This document shows positions 1-7,362 of a stretch of DNA of 42,603 nt, in pieces. Under the pieces are notes generated by a model. It was not told the origin of the DNA. It saw only the letters and a program-made list of their open reading frames with translations, and made no database searches. How positions within the stretch are numbered: the first letter of the stretch is position 1; every line of letters begins with the position of its first letter. Source of the stretch: Pandoraea captiosa. GTDB lineage: Bacteria; Pseudomonadota; Gammaproteobacteria; Burkholderiales; Burkholderiaceae. The stretch is taken from NCBI RefSeq assembly GCF_902459775.1, contig NZ_CABPSQ010000022.1, forward strand, positions 1 through 42,603, given 5' to 3'. A program made the position numbers and the translations under genes.

Positions 1-72
1 TGATATTTCATAAGCCAATGATTTATAATGAAATTCCCTTCACTAGGGGCACAAGTATCCGCGACGAAAGCG

Positions 73-119
73 CGTTCGGGACGTAGAGGCCGGAGGTTCG
101 AATCCTCTCACCCCGACCA
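73..119 (+). tRNA. 3' fragment of tRNA-Pro(CGG), probable att site
   Basis: The stretch reads as the 3' part of a proline tRNA. It has anticodon loop TTCGGGA (75-81, anticodon CGG), the 3' anticodon half-stem CGTAG (82-86), a T-arm with 5-bp stem and TTCGAAT loop (92-108), the 3' acceptor strand CACCCCG, discriminator A116 and an encoded CCA (117-119). The matching 5' half is absent: no CGGGGTG acceptor strand lies about 77 nt upstream, and 70-74 (GCGCG) does not pair with CGTAG beyond the loop-proximal pairs. A 3' tRNA remnant with the break in the anticodon stem is typical of integrase crossover sites, so the upstream AT-rich DNA is probably the end of an integrated element. A functional tRNA is unlikely. 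Confidence 0.72.
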
Positions 120-144
120 GGATTTACTTTGCTTTATGCAAAGC

Positions 145-178
145 AAAAAAACCGACGGCATTGTCCGTCGGTTTTTTT
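145..178 (+). terminator. Rho-independent terminator after the tRNA-Pro remnant
   Basis: A perfect 7-bp stem CCGACGG/CCGTCGG (152-158 with 165-171) encloses a 6-nt loop, with an A-run before it and seven Ts after it. It would end transcription through the tRNA-Pro 3' end and insulate the downstream membrane-protein gene. The A-run makes it potentially bidirectional. Confidence 0.85.
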
Positions 179-324
179 ATTTCTGCGTCGGCGCTGCGTC
201 GATAACAGCAGCCGGTCGCTACGTCCCGGATGGACGCTTTGTAGTCCGTCGGAATCCGGCCGCCACCGGGCAATCCCGCGGCGATTCGAAAAAGCCGCAT
301 CCCTGGCGCCGTTATCCCCTCTGA

Positions 325-346
325 TATAGTGGCAACTCATTGCCAC
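325..346 (+). promoter_or_regulatory. Candidate extended -10 promoter with overlapping dyad
   Basis: TATAGT at 325-330 is preceded by TGA, giving an extended -10 (TGnTATAGT). No good -35 is visible 17 bp upstream. A perfect 7-bp dyad GTGGCAA/TTGCCAC (329-335 with 340-346, loop CTCA) overlaps the -10 end and the expected start point near 337. It could be an operator or a 5'-end mRNA hairpin. It would drive the CNNM/CorC-like gene starting at 375. Confidence 0.4.
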
Positions 347-374
347 CCCCAGCGCTTGTCGCGCATCTAACAGC

Positions 375-1667
375 TTGGACGCCTTGCCCTTATGGGCGCA
401 GATTTGCGCCGTCGCCTTCCTGATCGTCTGCTCGGGATTCTTTTCCATTTCCGAGACCAGCATGATGGCGCTCAACCGCCATCGCCTGAAGCACCTCGTG
501 CGCATGAACGTGCATGGCGCCAGGTCGACGCAGGGCCTGCTCTCGCGCACCGAAGATCTCCTCTCGACGATTCTCGTCGGCAATAACGTCATCAATACCG
601 TCGTGCCGGTGCTCACCACCTCGATTGCGGTGCGCTACTTCGGCAACGATGCCATCACGCTGTCCATCGCCACGGCGGTCATTGCGTTGCTCATCATCAT
701 CTTCGCGGAAATCGCCCCGAAGATCGTCGGCGCAACGTATCCGGACCGCATCGCCCTGTCGGTCAGCACACCGCTCAAACCCATCGTCGCCGCCGCCAGG
801 CCGCTGGTTTGGGTGCTGAACAGTTTCGTGCGCGGCATGCTCCGCGTGCTGCGTATCGACACGCGTCGCGCGTCCGGCGAAACGCGCCTGACGACCGAAG
901 AACTGCGCACCATCGTGCTCGAAGCCGGCAACTACATGCCGACCAAGCCGCGCAGCGTGCTGCTCAACCTGCTCGACCTGGAGAACATTGCGGTCGACGA
1001 CGTGATGGTGCCGCGCGCGCGTATCGAGGCGCTGGATATCTCGGCACCGCTGGACACGATTCTTTCGCAGCTCGAGACGTGCTACCACAACAAGTTGCCG
1101 GTCTACGACGGCGACATTGATCGCATCGTCGGTATTCTTCCGGTGCGCCGCACGCTTTCCGCGCTGCGTCATCCGGACGACATCACGGTCGACACGTTGC
1201 GTGCGTTGCTCGTCGACCCGTACTTCATTCCGAGCGATACACCGGCGTTGCGTCAGTTGCAGTATTTCCAGGAAAACCAGCGTCGTGTGGGGCTGGTCGT
1301 CAACGAGTACGGTGAGGTCGAAGGGCTCGTGACCACCGAGGACATCATCGAAGAACTCATCGGCGAATTCACGACGAGCGTGCCGGGCACCGGCGGCAGC
1401 CGCTCGGGCTGGACGGCCGAAGGGGAATGTCTGGTGGGCGGCGGCGTCGGACTGCGCGACCTGAACCGTCGACTGGGGCTGCACCTTCCGACCGACGGCC
1501 CCAAAACGCTCAACGGATTGATTCTCGAAGTCCTGCGCGAGATCCCGGAAGCTTCGGTCAGCCTCGAGATCGACGGCCTGCGCATGGAAATTGTGCAAAT
1601 CGACAATCAGGCGATCAAGACGGTGCGTCTGTTCAAACCGGGACCGCGTCCTGCGCACCACGACTGA
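375..1667 (+). CDS. CNNM/CorC (HlyC/CorC) family transporter-like membrane protein
   Basis: This 430-aa protein has the CNNM/CorC architecture. An N-terminal DUF21 (CNNM) transmembrane domain covers about residues 5-185, starting with a hydrophobic helix and the SISETSMMALNR segment followed by further helices. A tandem CBS pair lies at about 205-325 (entry motif VPRARIEAL; VNEYGEVEGLVTTEDIIEEL near its end) and a CorC_HlyC C-terminal domain at about 340-425. Family members are inner-membrane proteins implicated in Mg2+/Co2+ efflux or homeostasis; the exact ion cannot be read here. The start is TTG at 375, because an in-frame stop at 368-370 blocks extension and later starts would remove the first helix. 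No strong Shine-Dalgarno precedes it. The gene stands alone, 198 bp before pilB. Confidence 0.88.
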   Translation: MDALPLWAQICAVAFLIVCSGFFSISETSMMALNRHRLKHLVRMNVHGARSTQGLLSRTEDLLSTILVGNNVINTVVPVLTTSIAVRYFGNDAITLSIATAVIALLIIIFAEIAPKIVGATYPDRIALSVSTPLKPIVAAARPLVWVLNSFVRGMLRVLRIDTRRASGETRLTTEELRTIVLEAGNYMPTKPRSVLLNLLDLENIAVDDVMVPRARIEALDISAPLDTILSQLETCYHNKLPVYDGDIDRIVGILPVRRTLSALRHPDDITVDTLRALLVDPYFIPSDTPALRQLQYFQENQRRVGLVVNEYGEVEGLVTTEDIIEELIGEFTTSVPGTGGSRSGWTAEGECLVGGGVGLRDLNRRLGLHLPTDGPKTLNGLILEVLREIPEASVSLEIDGLRMEIVQIDNQAIKTVRLFKPGPRPAHHD

Positions 1668-1812
1668 GTTGTGAGCGTGAGATGACGCGTATCGACTCAC
1701 GAACCGCGTGAATCGATCGCGTCTCCTTCGCTCACTGCACGTCACACGAGGGCTTTTTTCGGGTTTTTCCGATTGAGTCGCCGCAGGGTTGCGTCGAGAC
1801 TGAAGCTTCACT

Positions 1813-1852
1813 CAGCTCTCTTAGTGCAGCTCTCTTAGTTAGGGCAGCTCTC
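1813..1852 (+). repeat. Short direct repeat upstream of pilB
   Basis: CAGCTCTCTTAGT occurs at 1813-1825 and again at 1827-1839 (14-bp period), and its first eight bases recur at 1845-1852. The repeat sits just before pilB (start 1866) in the intergenic stretch 1668-1865. It could be a tandem regulatory site or simple slippage. No clear promoter or terminator is seen in this gap. Confidence 0.6.
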
Positions 1853-1865
1853 GCCGGACCCCGTC

Positions 1866-3089
1866 ATGTCACACGCCACCGTTCCCTCGGGCGACACTAC
1901 GTCATCGCTACATCGTCGCTCATCGGCCTCACAGCCTCCCGCCACTGCTCCTTTCAACCCTGCCGTGCCCACGGCCACCACGCCGCTGCAATGTCTCGAA
2001 GAGGTATTGAGCGACGCCGTGCGCGCCGGTGCGTCAGACGTCCATTTCGAACCCATGGCACAACGTTTCCGCGTGCGCCTGCGTATCGACGGGCGCTTGC
2101 AGGAATACCGTGACATTCCCTTGTCGTGGCGCGACATGCTCGTCTCACGCCTCAAGGTGCTCGCAAATCTGGACATTGCACAGAAGCGTTTGCCGCAGGA
2201 CGGGCGCATGCTTTGGCGCGAGGCCGGGGAGCCGGTCGAATGCCGCGTGAGCGCGCTGCCGACATTGCACGGTGAAAAGCTCGTGGTGCGGTTGCTCGAT
2301 GGTGCGAAGGTGCCGCTCTCACTTGAGGGGCTGGGTTATACACCGACGCAGTACCTCGCATTGACGCAGGCGATCGCGCGTCCTCACGGCATGATCCTGC
2401 TCACCGGTCCGACCGGTAGCGGCAAGACCGTCTCGCTGTACAGTTGCCTGCGACGGCTGAACGATGCCTCGCGCAATATCGTCACCATTGAGGACCCCGT
2501 GGAAATTCGCCTGCCGGGTGTCACGCAGGTCAATCTCAACGAGCGCGCCGGGCTCGACTTTGCGACGGCGTTGCGCGCCTTTCTCCGGCAAGATCCCGAT
2601 GTGCTCGTCGTCGGTGAAATTCGCGATGCGCAAACCGCGGAAATTGCCGTGCAGGCAGCCCAGACCGGCCATCTCGTATTTGCCACGGTGCACGCGAACG
2701 ACGCGCCAAGTACGCTCGCACGGCTCTTCGACCTCGGTGTCGCGCCGTTCAATCTCTCGTCGACGCTACTGCTCATCAGTGCACAACGATTGCTCAGACG
2801 ACGATGTCCCGCCGGGTGCGAACCCGGCAACATGACGGGAGATGGCCAACGCAGCGCTCACACATGCATGCGGTGCCACGGGACCGGCTTCGCAGGACGC
2901 GTGGGCGCGTTTCAGGTGATGCCCATCAGTGCCACACAGGCCGTCAACATCTCGCAGGCACGCAGCCCGCACGAACTGGCAGCGCAAGCGCAAAGCGAAG
3001 GCGTAATGACGTTGCGCGAGTCGGGACTGTGGCACGTCGAGACAGGGACGGTAAGTCAGGAGGATGTCGATGCGACAACGCCGGCCTGA
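1866..3089 (+). CDS. pilB: Type IV pilus / type II secretion assembly ATPase (PilB/GspE family)
   Basis: This 407-aa cytoplasmic hexameric ATPase would power pilin polymerisation. Visible motifs are Walker A GPTGSGKT at residues 181-188, an Asp box with TIEDPVEI, and Walker B within DPDVLVVGEIRD. A His-box region (GHLVFATVHAND) and a four-cysteine zinc-type motif (CPAGC ... CMRC) precede the GRVGAFQVM segment. It is much shorter than typical PilB (about 570 aa): after roughly 38 low-complexity residues it enters the ATPase N2 domain directly, so the N1 domain that contacts the membrane platform partner is absent. ATG 1866 is the first plausible start. It is followed 60 bp later by pilC and then pilD, the usual betaproteobacterial order before coaE. 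No pilin gene lies in the window. Confidence 0.88.
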   Translation: MSHATVPSGDTTSSLHRRSSASQPPATAPFNPAVPTATTPLQCLEEVLSDAVRAGASDVHFEPMAQRFRVRLRIDGRLQEYRDIPLSWRDMLVSRLKVLANLDIAQKRLPQDGRMLWREAGEPVECRVSALPTLHGEKLVVRLLDGAKVPLSLEGLGYTPTQYLALTQAIARPHGMILLTGPTGSGKTVSLYSCLRRLNDASRNIVTIEDPVEIRLPGVTQVNLNERAGLDFATALRAFLRQDPDVLVVGEIRDAQTAEIAVQAAQTGHLVFATVHANDAPSTLARLFDLGVAPFNLSSTLLLISAQRLLRRRCPAGCEPGNMTGDGQRSAHTCMRCHGTGFAGRVGAFQVMPISATQAVNISQARSPHELAAQAQSEGVMTLRESGLWHVETGTVSQEDVDATTPA

Positions 3090-3149
3090 ACGGAAATCGC
3101 ACGGCAACTGCCCCATGCAATGTCGGCACGCATCAGCCGGAGATGACGC

Positions 3150-4376
3150 ATGTCTCGAATGACCCGGCCACGCCAGTGGCACTGGCAGGGGCGCGAGGCG
3201 GACGGGCAACGCCGACGCGGGGAATGGGTCGCGCACGGCGAGGCGGCGGTGCGTCTGGCATTGCGTCGTCGATATCCGCAGATGACGATTACGCACGTCA
3301 CCCCGGGGCGTCGACATACTGCTTCGGCACGCACCCGATCGGCGGATGCCGCCGACCTCGTGCGACGCCTTGCCACGTTGCTCGGCGCAGGCGTGCCGCT
3401 AAGCGCGGCGCTCGATGTGCTGGCCCGCGGCGCGCACACCCGAGGCCTCAAGCGCCTGGCGTCCGACATTGCGCAGGATGTCGCGCAGGGACATTCGCTG
3501 GCGCTCGCCATGGCGCGTGCGAGCCGTCGATTCAGCAGCGTCGATTGCCAGTTGATCGCGGCGGCCGAGCTGAGCGGAGAACTTGGCCCGACACTGGCTC
3601 GCCTGAGCGCGCACTACGATCACGCGAAAGGCATACGCGACAAACTGCAACGTGCGCTCATGTATCCCGTGACAGTGCTGGCAGTCGCGCTCGCCGTTAT
3701 CGCGGCGCTGCTGCAATGGGTGATCCCGGAGTTCGAGCGTCTGTTCGCGAGTGCAGCCGGCGGAGGCGTGCCGTTACCGCCCCTGACTCGCTGGCTGATC
3801 GATCTCTCACGGGCATCACTGGACAAGGGGCCATGGGTGCTCGCATGCGTGGGCGCCATGGCGTTAATCCTCACCGCTGCCGTGCGGCGCAGTCCCCGAA
3901 TGCGACGGCAGCGAGACCGGTGCCTGCTGCATTTGCCGGGCGCGGGCAAGATCATCCACATGATGAGTGCCGCCCGCTGGGCCAGGACCTTGGGCACGCT
4001 GCTCGATGCAGGCATCGCGCTGCCCGACGCCATGGACGCCGCCGCCAGCGCGTGCGGCAATCTCGTCATGTCGCAAGCCGCACACGAAGTGCACCGGAAG
4101 GTCGCGCGCGGCGCTCGGCTGGCGACGTCGCTGGAGGCCGATGCCCATTGGCCGCTGGCGATAGCGCAACTGGTCGTGATCGGGGAGGAATCGGGTACAC
4201 TCGGGCGCATGCTCAACCAGGCCGCTGGCTTGCTCGACGAAGAAGCGTCGCATGCGCTGGTCAGTACCTGCGCCACGCTCGAACCCATGATGATTACGTT
4301 TCTCGGCCTGCTGATCGGCGGCATGGTCCTGGCCATGTACCTGCCGATGTTCCAACTCGGATACGGTGTCGCATGA
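3150..4376 (+). CDS. pilC: Type IV pilus inner-membrane platform protein (PilC/GspF family)
   Basis: This 408-aa polytopic membrane protein has two tandem T2SF/GspF domains (about 65-190 and 270-395). Each carries the family's cytoplasmic helical bundle (GELGPTLARLSAHYD in the first, GEESGTLGRMLNQAA in the second). Transmembrane helices lie at about 170-190 (YPVTVLAVALAVIAALLQW), 225-250 and near the C terminus (TFLGLLIGGMVLAMYLPMF). PilC is the platform that transmits PilB ATPase work to pilin subunits. The ATG at 3150 follows a GGAG Shine-Dalgarno about 8 nt upstream. The stop overlaps the pilD start (ATGA, 4373-4376), so the two are probably translationally coupled. The length is normal for the family. 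Confidence 0.9.
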   Translation: MSRMTRPRQWHWQGREADGQRRRGEWVAHGEAAVRLALRRRYPQMTITHVTPGRRHTASARTRSADAADLVRRLATLLGAGVPLSAALDVLARGAHTRGLKRLASDIAQDVAQGHSLALAMARASRRFSSVDCQLIAAAELSGELGPTLARLSAHYDHAKGIRDKLQRALMYPVTVLAVALAVIAALLQWVIPEFERLFASAAGGGVPLPPLTRWLIDLSRASLDKGPWVLACVGAMALILTAAVRRSPRMRRQRDRCLLHLPGAGKIIHMMSAARWARTLGTLLDAGIALPDAMDAAASACGNLVMSQAAHEVHRKVARGARLATSLEADAHWPLAIAQLVVIGEESGTLGRMLNQAAGLLDEEASHALVSTCATLEPMMITFLGLLIGGMVLAMYLPMFQLGYGVA

Positions 4377-5299
4377 ACGCCCTCGATGGCTACGCTGAGC
4401 TGCTTCTCGTCGACTGGCTCGCCCAACTGGCGCCTCACTGGCGTCTCGCGATGTTCGCGATCGCCGGAACGCTTGCCGGGCTGATGCTGGACGTCGTCGT
4501 GCGCCGGGTCCCGGCGGCCATCGAGCGTGCGTGGCTGGAAGAACTTCAGGCCGCAGAGACCACCGACGGCGCGACACCCTCGGCGGCGCCCTCGCCTTCA
4601 TCTGCTTCATCTGCTTCGTCCGCTTCGTCCGCTTCATCCGCCTTGTCCACCTCATCCACGCAAACGACGCCGCTCGCGCTCGCGCCGTGCGCGAAACTCC
4701 CGGGCATCGGCGCAGTGGAGCTTCCCACCACGTTGACGGACGCCGCGCCCACGCGCCGCTGGCAACTCGCGCTGATCAGCGGGGCGCTCAGCGCCGCCAT
4801 ATCCTGGCGCTTCGGGCCAACTTGGCAGAGCATCGGCGCGCTCGGGCTGGTGTGGACGCTCATCGCGCTCGCATATATCGATCACGACACGCAACTATTG
4901 CCGGACATCCTCACCCTTCCGCTCCTCTGGGCCGGACTGCTCTGCAATCTTGGCCACTGGTTCGCCACCTTGCCGTCGGCTGTCATCGGCGCTGCCGCCG
5001 GCTACCTGAGTCTGTGGACGATGTATTGGGTGTACTGGTGGGTGCGTCGGCGGGAGGGTATGGGCTTTGGCGACTTCAAACTTTACGCGGCGCTCGGCGC
5101 CTGGTTCGGCTGGACAGCGTTGCCCCAAATCCTGCTGGTTGCCTGCCTGCTCGCCATCGTCTTCGCCGGGAGCGCCTGGCTGATGGGGCGTCTGCGTAGT
5201 GACCAGATGTTTCCTTTCGGCGCGTTTCTCGCTGCCGCAGGTGTCGTCACGCTTTTTGGCGGCGACAGCCTGATGCTTTGGATCGGAGGAACTCCATGA
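4373..5299 (+). CDS. pilD: Prepilin peptidase PilD with altered N-terminal domain
   Basis: This 308-aa polytopic aspartic protease (peptidase family A24) is expected to cleave type IV prepilin leaders. The peptidase half looks intact. The two catalytic aspartates are recognisable as D170 in [11 protein letters not shown] and D234 in the GxGD motif GFGDFKL, separated by 64 residues as in the classical enzyme. The N-terminal half is unusual. Typical PilD has two CxxC pairs forming a zinc site in the cytoplasmic N-methylase segment, but here there is no CxxC at all. Residues about 65-100 are a Thr/Ser/Ala-rich linker including five SSA triplets. It overlaps pilC upstream and coaE downstream by ATGA junctions, so expression is coupled. 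Peptidase function is likely; methylation competence is doubtful. Confidence 0.88.
   Translation: MNALDGYAELLLVDWLAQLAPHWRLAMFAIAGTLAGLMLDVVVRRVPAAIERAWLEELQAAETTDGATPSAAPSPSSASSASSASSASSALSTSSTQTTPLALAPCAKLPGIGAVELPTTLTDAAPTRRWQLALISGALSAAISWRFGPTWQSIGALGLVWTLIALAYIDHDTQLLPDILTLPLLWAGLLCNLGHWFATLPSAVIGAAAGYLSLWTMYWVYWWVRRREGMGFGDFKLYAALGAWFGWTALPQILLVACLLAIVFAGSAWLMGRLRSDQMFPFGAFLAAAGVVTLFGGDSLMLWIGGTP
4598..4642 (+). repeat. Five 9-bp repeats encoding Ser-Ser-Ala inside pilD
   Basis: Five consecutive 9-bp units (TCNTCNGCN) encode SSA five times, at PilD residues 76-90. The first two units are identical (TCATCTGCT) and the next two are identical (TCGTCCGCT), a sign of recent slippage or duplication. 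Unit loss or gain would keep the frame, so it would change linker length rather than switch the gene off. Confidence 0.85.
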
Positions 5300-5910
5300 C
5301 GTACGCCATCGGCCTGACCGGCGGCATCGGCAGCGGCAAGACGACCGTCGCCAATCTATTCGCCACCCACGGTATCGCGATCATCGACACCGATGCGATC
5401 GCGCACAGCATCACCGCCCCCGGAGGCGCCGCCATGCCGGCGATCCGTCGCGAGTTCGGCGACACCTTCGTCGCACCGGACGGCTCGCTCGATCGAGCGC
5501 GTATGCGCGAAGCGGTGTTTTCCGACGATGCGGCAAAAACACGTTTGGAGGCGATCACCCATCCGCTGATTCGTACGGAGTGCGAGCGGGCCGCGGCCGA
5601 AGCCGACGGGCCGTATCTGATTTTCGTCGTACCGCTGTTGGTCGAATCGGGAACGTGGCGCGAGCGCGTGCAGCGCATTCTCGTCGTCGACTGCACAGAG
5701 GAGACGCAGATCGCGCGCGTCATGTCGCGCAATCGCTTCACCCGCGAGCAGGTGCAGGCGATCATGGCGCGTCAGGCCTCGCGCGCCCAGCGGCTCGCTG
5801 CGGCGGACGACATCATCGACAACGATGTCCAGCATGCACCGCTCGCGCCACAAGTCGACCGCTTGCATGCCACCTACCTTCAGCTCGCGAAACTGACCGG
5901 TGGCGAATAG
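5296..5910 (+). CDS. coaE: Dephospho-CoA kinase
   Basis: This 204-aa cytosolic kinase phosphorylates the 3'-OH of dephospho-CoA, the last step of coenzyme A synthesis. The P-loop GGIGSGKT is at residues 8-15, followed by the family's [10 protein letters not shown] segment; VVPLLVESG and the late [16 protein letters not shown] stretch also fit CoaE. The length is normal. The ATG at 5296 was chosen because GGAGG lies just upstream and it overlaps the pilD stop (ATGA). An in-frame TTG at 5278 would add six residues before the conserved start and is less likely. Its place between pilD and zapD matches the common betaproteobacterial pilBCD-coaE-zapD-yacG order. Confidence 0.95.
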   Translation: MTYAIGLTGGIGSGKTTVANLFATHGIAIIDTDAIAHSITAPGGAAMPAIRREFGDTFVAPDGSLDRARMREAVFSDDAAKTRLEAITHPLIRTECERAAAEADGPYLIFVVPLLVESGTWRERVQRILVVDCTEETQIARVMSRNRFTREQVQAIMARQASRAQRLAAADDIIDNDVQHAPLAPQVDRLHATYLQLAKLTGGE

Positions 5911-5924
5911 GGGCCGAGGTGGGC

Positions 5925-5996
5925 GCGAACAGGGATGCGAACGGGGATGCCAAGCGGGGATGCGAAGCGGGTGCAAAGCGGGCGCGAGGCGGGGAC
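5925..5996 (+). repeat. Degenerate G-rich 11-13 bp tandem repeat between coaE and zapD
   Basis: Six imperfect units follow the pattern GCGAAgCGGGGAT, starting at 5925, 5937, 5949, 5962, 5973 and 5984. Each carries a run of three or four Gs about 8-9 nt from the next, giving weak G-quadruplex potential on the plus strand and in RNA. No coding potential is apparent in the 296-bp gap that contains it. Confidence 0.7.
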
Positions 5997-6133
5997 GCTG
6001 GTGTGGCTGTCGATGAGGGGTACGGGGCAGATGCGGGGTATAGGTGCGTGGTCCGACTCAACGACAAATCGAGTTTGATGAGCATTTCGTGCAGAAGTCT
6101 CGCCTTTTGCCCTCGATTGAGCGCCAACTCGCG

Positions 6134-6163
6134 TTGCAACCCGACAGTTTCCCGCATTAGAAT
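6134..6163 (+). promoter_or_regulatory. Candidate sigma70 promoter for zapD
   Basis: TTGCAA (6134-6139) and TAGAAT (6158-6163) are separated by 18 bp, giving a plausible -35/-10 pair. The expected start is about 37 nt upstream of the zapD TTG start. It would let zapD-yacG be expressed independently of the pilus genes. Confidence 0.45.
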
Positions 6164-6206
6164 GTCGCCATTACGCTGAAAAGCGCCAACTTTTGGGCCA
6201 ACGCGC

Positions 6207-6962
6207 TTGATCCTGTACGAATATCCGCTCAACGAACGCATTCGCACGCTGCTTCGGCTAGAAGAGCTGTTCGGGCGCTTTGCCTTTTTCGTCGGACAGG
6301 ATCAGCCGCTCGATCATCATGCGGCCCTGATCACGATGTTCGAGATTGCCGACATCGCCGGTCGCACCGATCTGAAGAACGAACTGGTCAAGGAACTCGA
6401 CCGGCAACGTCAGACGCTGCAAACCTACCGCGGCAACCCGGATATCGCCTCCGACGCGCTCGAACAATTCATCGGTGAAGTCGAGCTCGCGATTGCGAAC
6501 CTCAACCAGATTCCCGGCAAACCCGGTCAGCACCTGAACGACAACGAATGGCTCGCCAGCATTCGCAGCCGCTCGGTGATTCCTGGCGGTACGTGCCGTT
6601 TCGATCTGCCGTCGTATTACGCGTGGCGTCACAACGATGCCGAACAGCGCCGTCACGACATCGATAAGTGGATCGGGCCGCTGTTCCCGATTCGCGACGC
6701 CATCGGTATCGTGCTGGGACTCGCGCGCGAATCCGGCCATGCCAGCAAGGCCATGGCACAGCAGGGCAGCTATCAGCAGATGCTCACGGGACGCGTGTAT
6801 CAACTGATGCAGGTGCGCGTCGCGGCAGACCTTCGCGTGATCCCGGAAGCCAGCGCCAACAAATACATGCTGTGGGTGCGTTTTACGACACAGGATGGCG
6901 ATCTGAAGCCGCGCCCGGTCGACAGCGATGTGCCGTTCCTGCTGACCCTTTGCAATCTGTAA
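6207..6962 (+). CDS. zapD: Cell division protein ZapD (FtsZ bundling factor)
   Basis: This 251-aa cytosolic protein matches ZapD (formerly DUF1342/YacF). It opens with the family's [18 protein letters not shown] segment and carries the [11 protein letters not shown] block near the middle. ZapD binds the FtsZ C-terminal tail and cross-links protofilaments at the division ring, so it functionally complements the divisome genes later in the window. Translation most likely starts at TTG 6207, because the conserved N terminus begins exactly there and no upstream ATG fits. The downstream yacG begins 4 bp after its stop, so they form a small unit. Confidence 0.93.
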   Translation: MILYEYPLNERIRTLLRLEELFGRFAFFVGQDQPLDHHAALITMFEIADIAGRTDLKNELVKELDRQRQTLQTYRGNPDIASDALEQFIGEVELAIANLNQIPGKPGQHLNDNEWLASIRSRSVIPGGTCRFDLPSYYAWRHNDAEQRRHDIDKWIGPLFPIRDAIGIVLGLARESGHASKAMAQQGSYQQMLTGRVYQLMQVRVAADLRVIPEASANKYMLWVRFTTQDGDLKPRPVDSDVPFLLTLCNL

Positions 6963-6966
6963 GCCC

Positions 6967-7161
6967 ATGACGAGCGTCGTGAACTGTCCGACCTGCGGCA
7001 AGAAAGTCGTTTGGGAGCCGCAGTCCAAATTCCGCCCCTTCTGCTCCGAGCGCTGCAAGCAGATCGATATGGGCGCCTGGGCCGCCGAGAAATACACGAT
7101 TCCCGCCGAGTCGCCTGAAGATCCGTCGCAGGAATCGCCGCTCGATCCGACTCAGCGTTGA
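6967..7161 (+). CDS. yacG: DNA gyrase inhibitor YacG (zinc-ribbon protein)
   Basis: This 64-aa protein has the YacG zinc finger: CPTC near residue 8 and CSERC near residue 28, with the intervening GKKVVWEP and FRPFCS segments and the [10 protein letters not shown] tail. In E. coli YacG binds GyrB and inhibits gyrase DNA binding; the role here is inferred from family membership. It begins 4 bp after zapD and is probably cotranscribed. The length is typical. Confidence 0.92.
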   Translation: MTSVVNCPTCGKKVVWEPQSKFRPFCSERCKQIDMGAWAAEKYTIPAESPEDPSQESPLDPTQR

Positions 7162-7172
7162 CAACGGGGAGC

Positions 7173-7212
7173 GCGGTAATGCGGTAATGCGGTAATGCGG
7201 TAATGCGGTAAT
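7173..7212 (+). repeat. Five exact copies of an 8-bp tandem repeat (GCGGTAAT)
   Basis: GCGGTAAT is repeated head to tail five times with no mismatches, starting 12 bp after the yacG stop and ending before the shared terminator at 7240. It lies in noncoding DNA between convergent genes, so copy number is free to vary. It looks like a slippage-prone microsatellite. Confidence 0.95.
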
Positions 7213-7239
7213 GCGCGCAAAGTATCGTCGGCACCAAAG

Positions 7240-7266
7240 AAAAAGGCACCTCACGGTGCCTTTTTC
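7240..7266. terminator. Bidirectional terminator between yacG and mutT
   Basis: A perfect stem AAAAAGGCACC/GGTGCCTTTTT (7240-7250 with 7255-7265) has loop TCAC. It is flanked by A and T runs, so it can serve yacG on the plus strand and mutT on the minus strand. Confidence 0.92.
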
Positions 7267-7362
7267 CATGTCGGTGTTTCGACGTTGCCGCCTGTCGTCA
7301 CGTCGAGCGCTATTCGTGCAGTCAGCGCCGATTTCGCCTGTTGCAACGTGCGGCGCCGTCGA

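Noticed and set aside
43-119. A complete functional tRNA-Pro ending at 119
   Set aside because: The 5' acceptor, D-arm and 5' anticodon strand do not match or pair; only the 3' portion is tRNA-like.
390-1811. Long open frame antisense to the CNNM/CorC gene
   Set aside because: Arg/Asp/His-rich translation with no domain; a shadow of the GC-rich plus-strand gene.
2804-4372. N-terminal extension of pilD reading through pilC in another frame
   Set aside because: Arg/Gly/Ala-rich nonsense translation overlapping pilB and pilC; pilD starts at the coupled ATG 4373.
7173-7212. CRISPR array
   Set aside because: Eight-bp units without spacers; a microsatellite, not a CRISPR.
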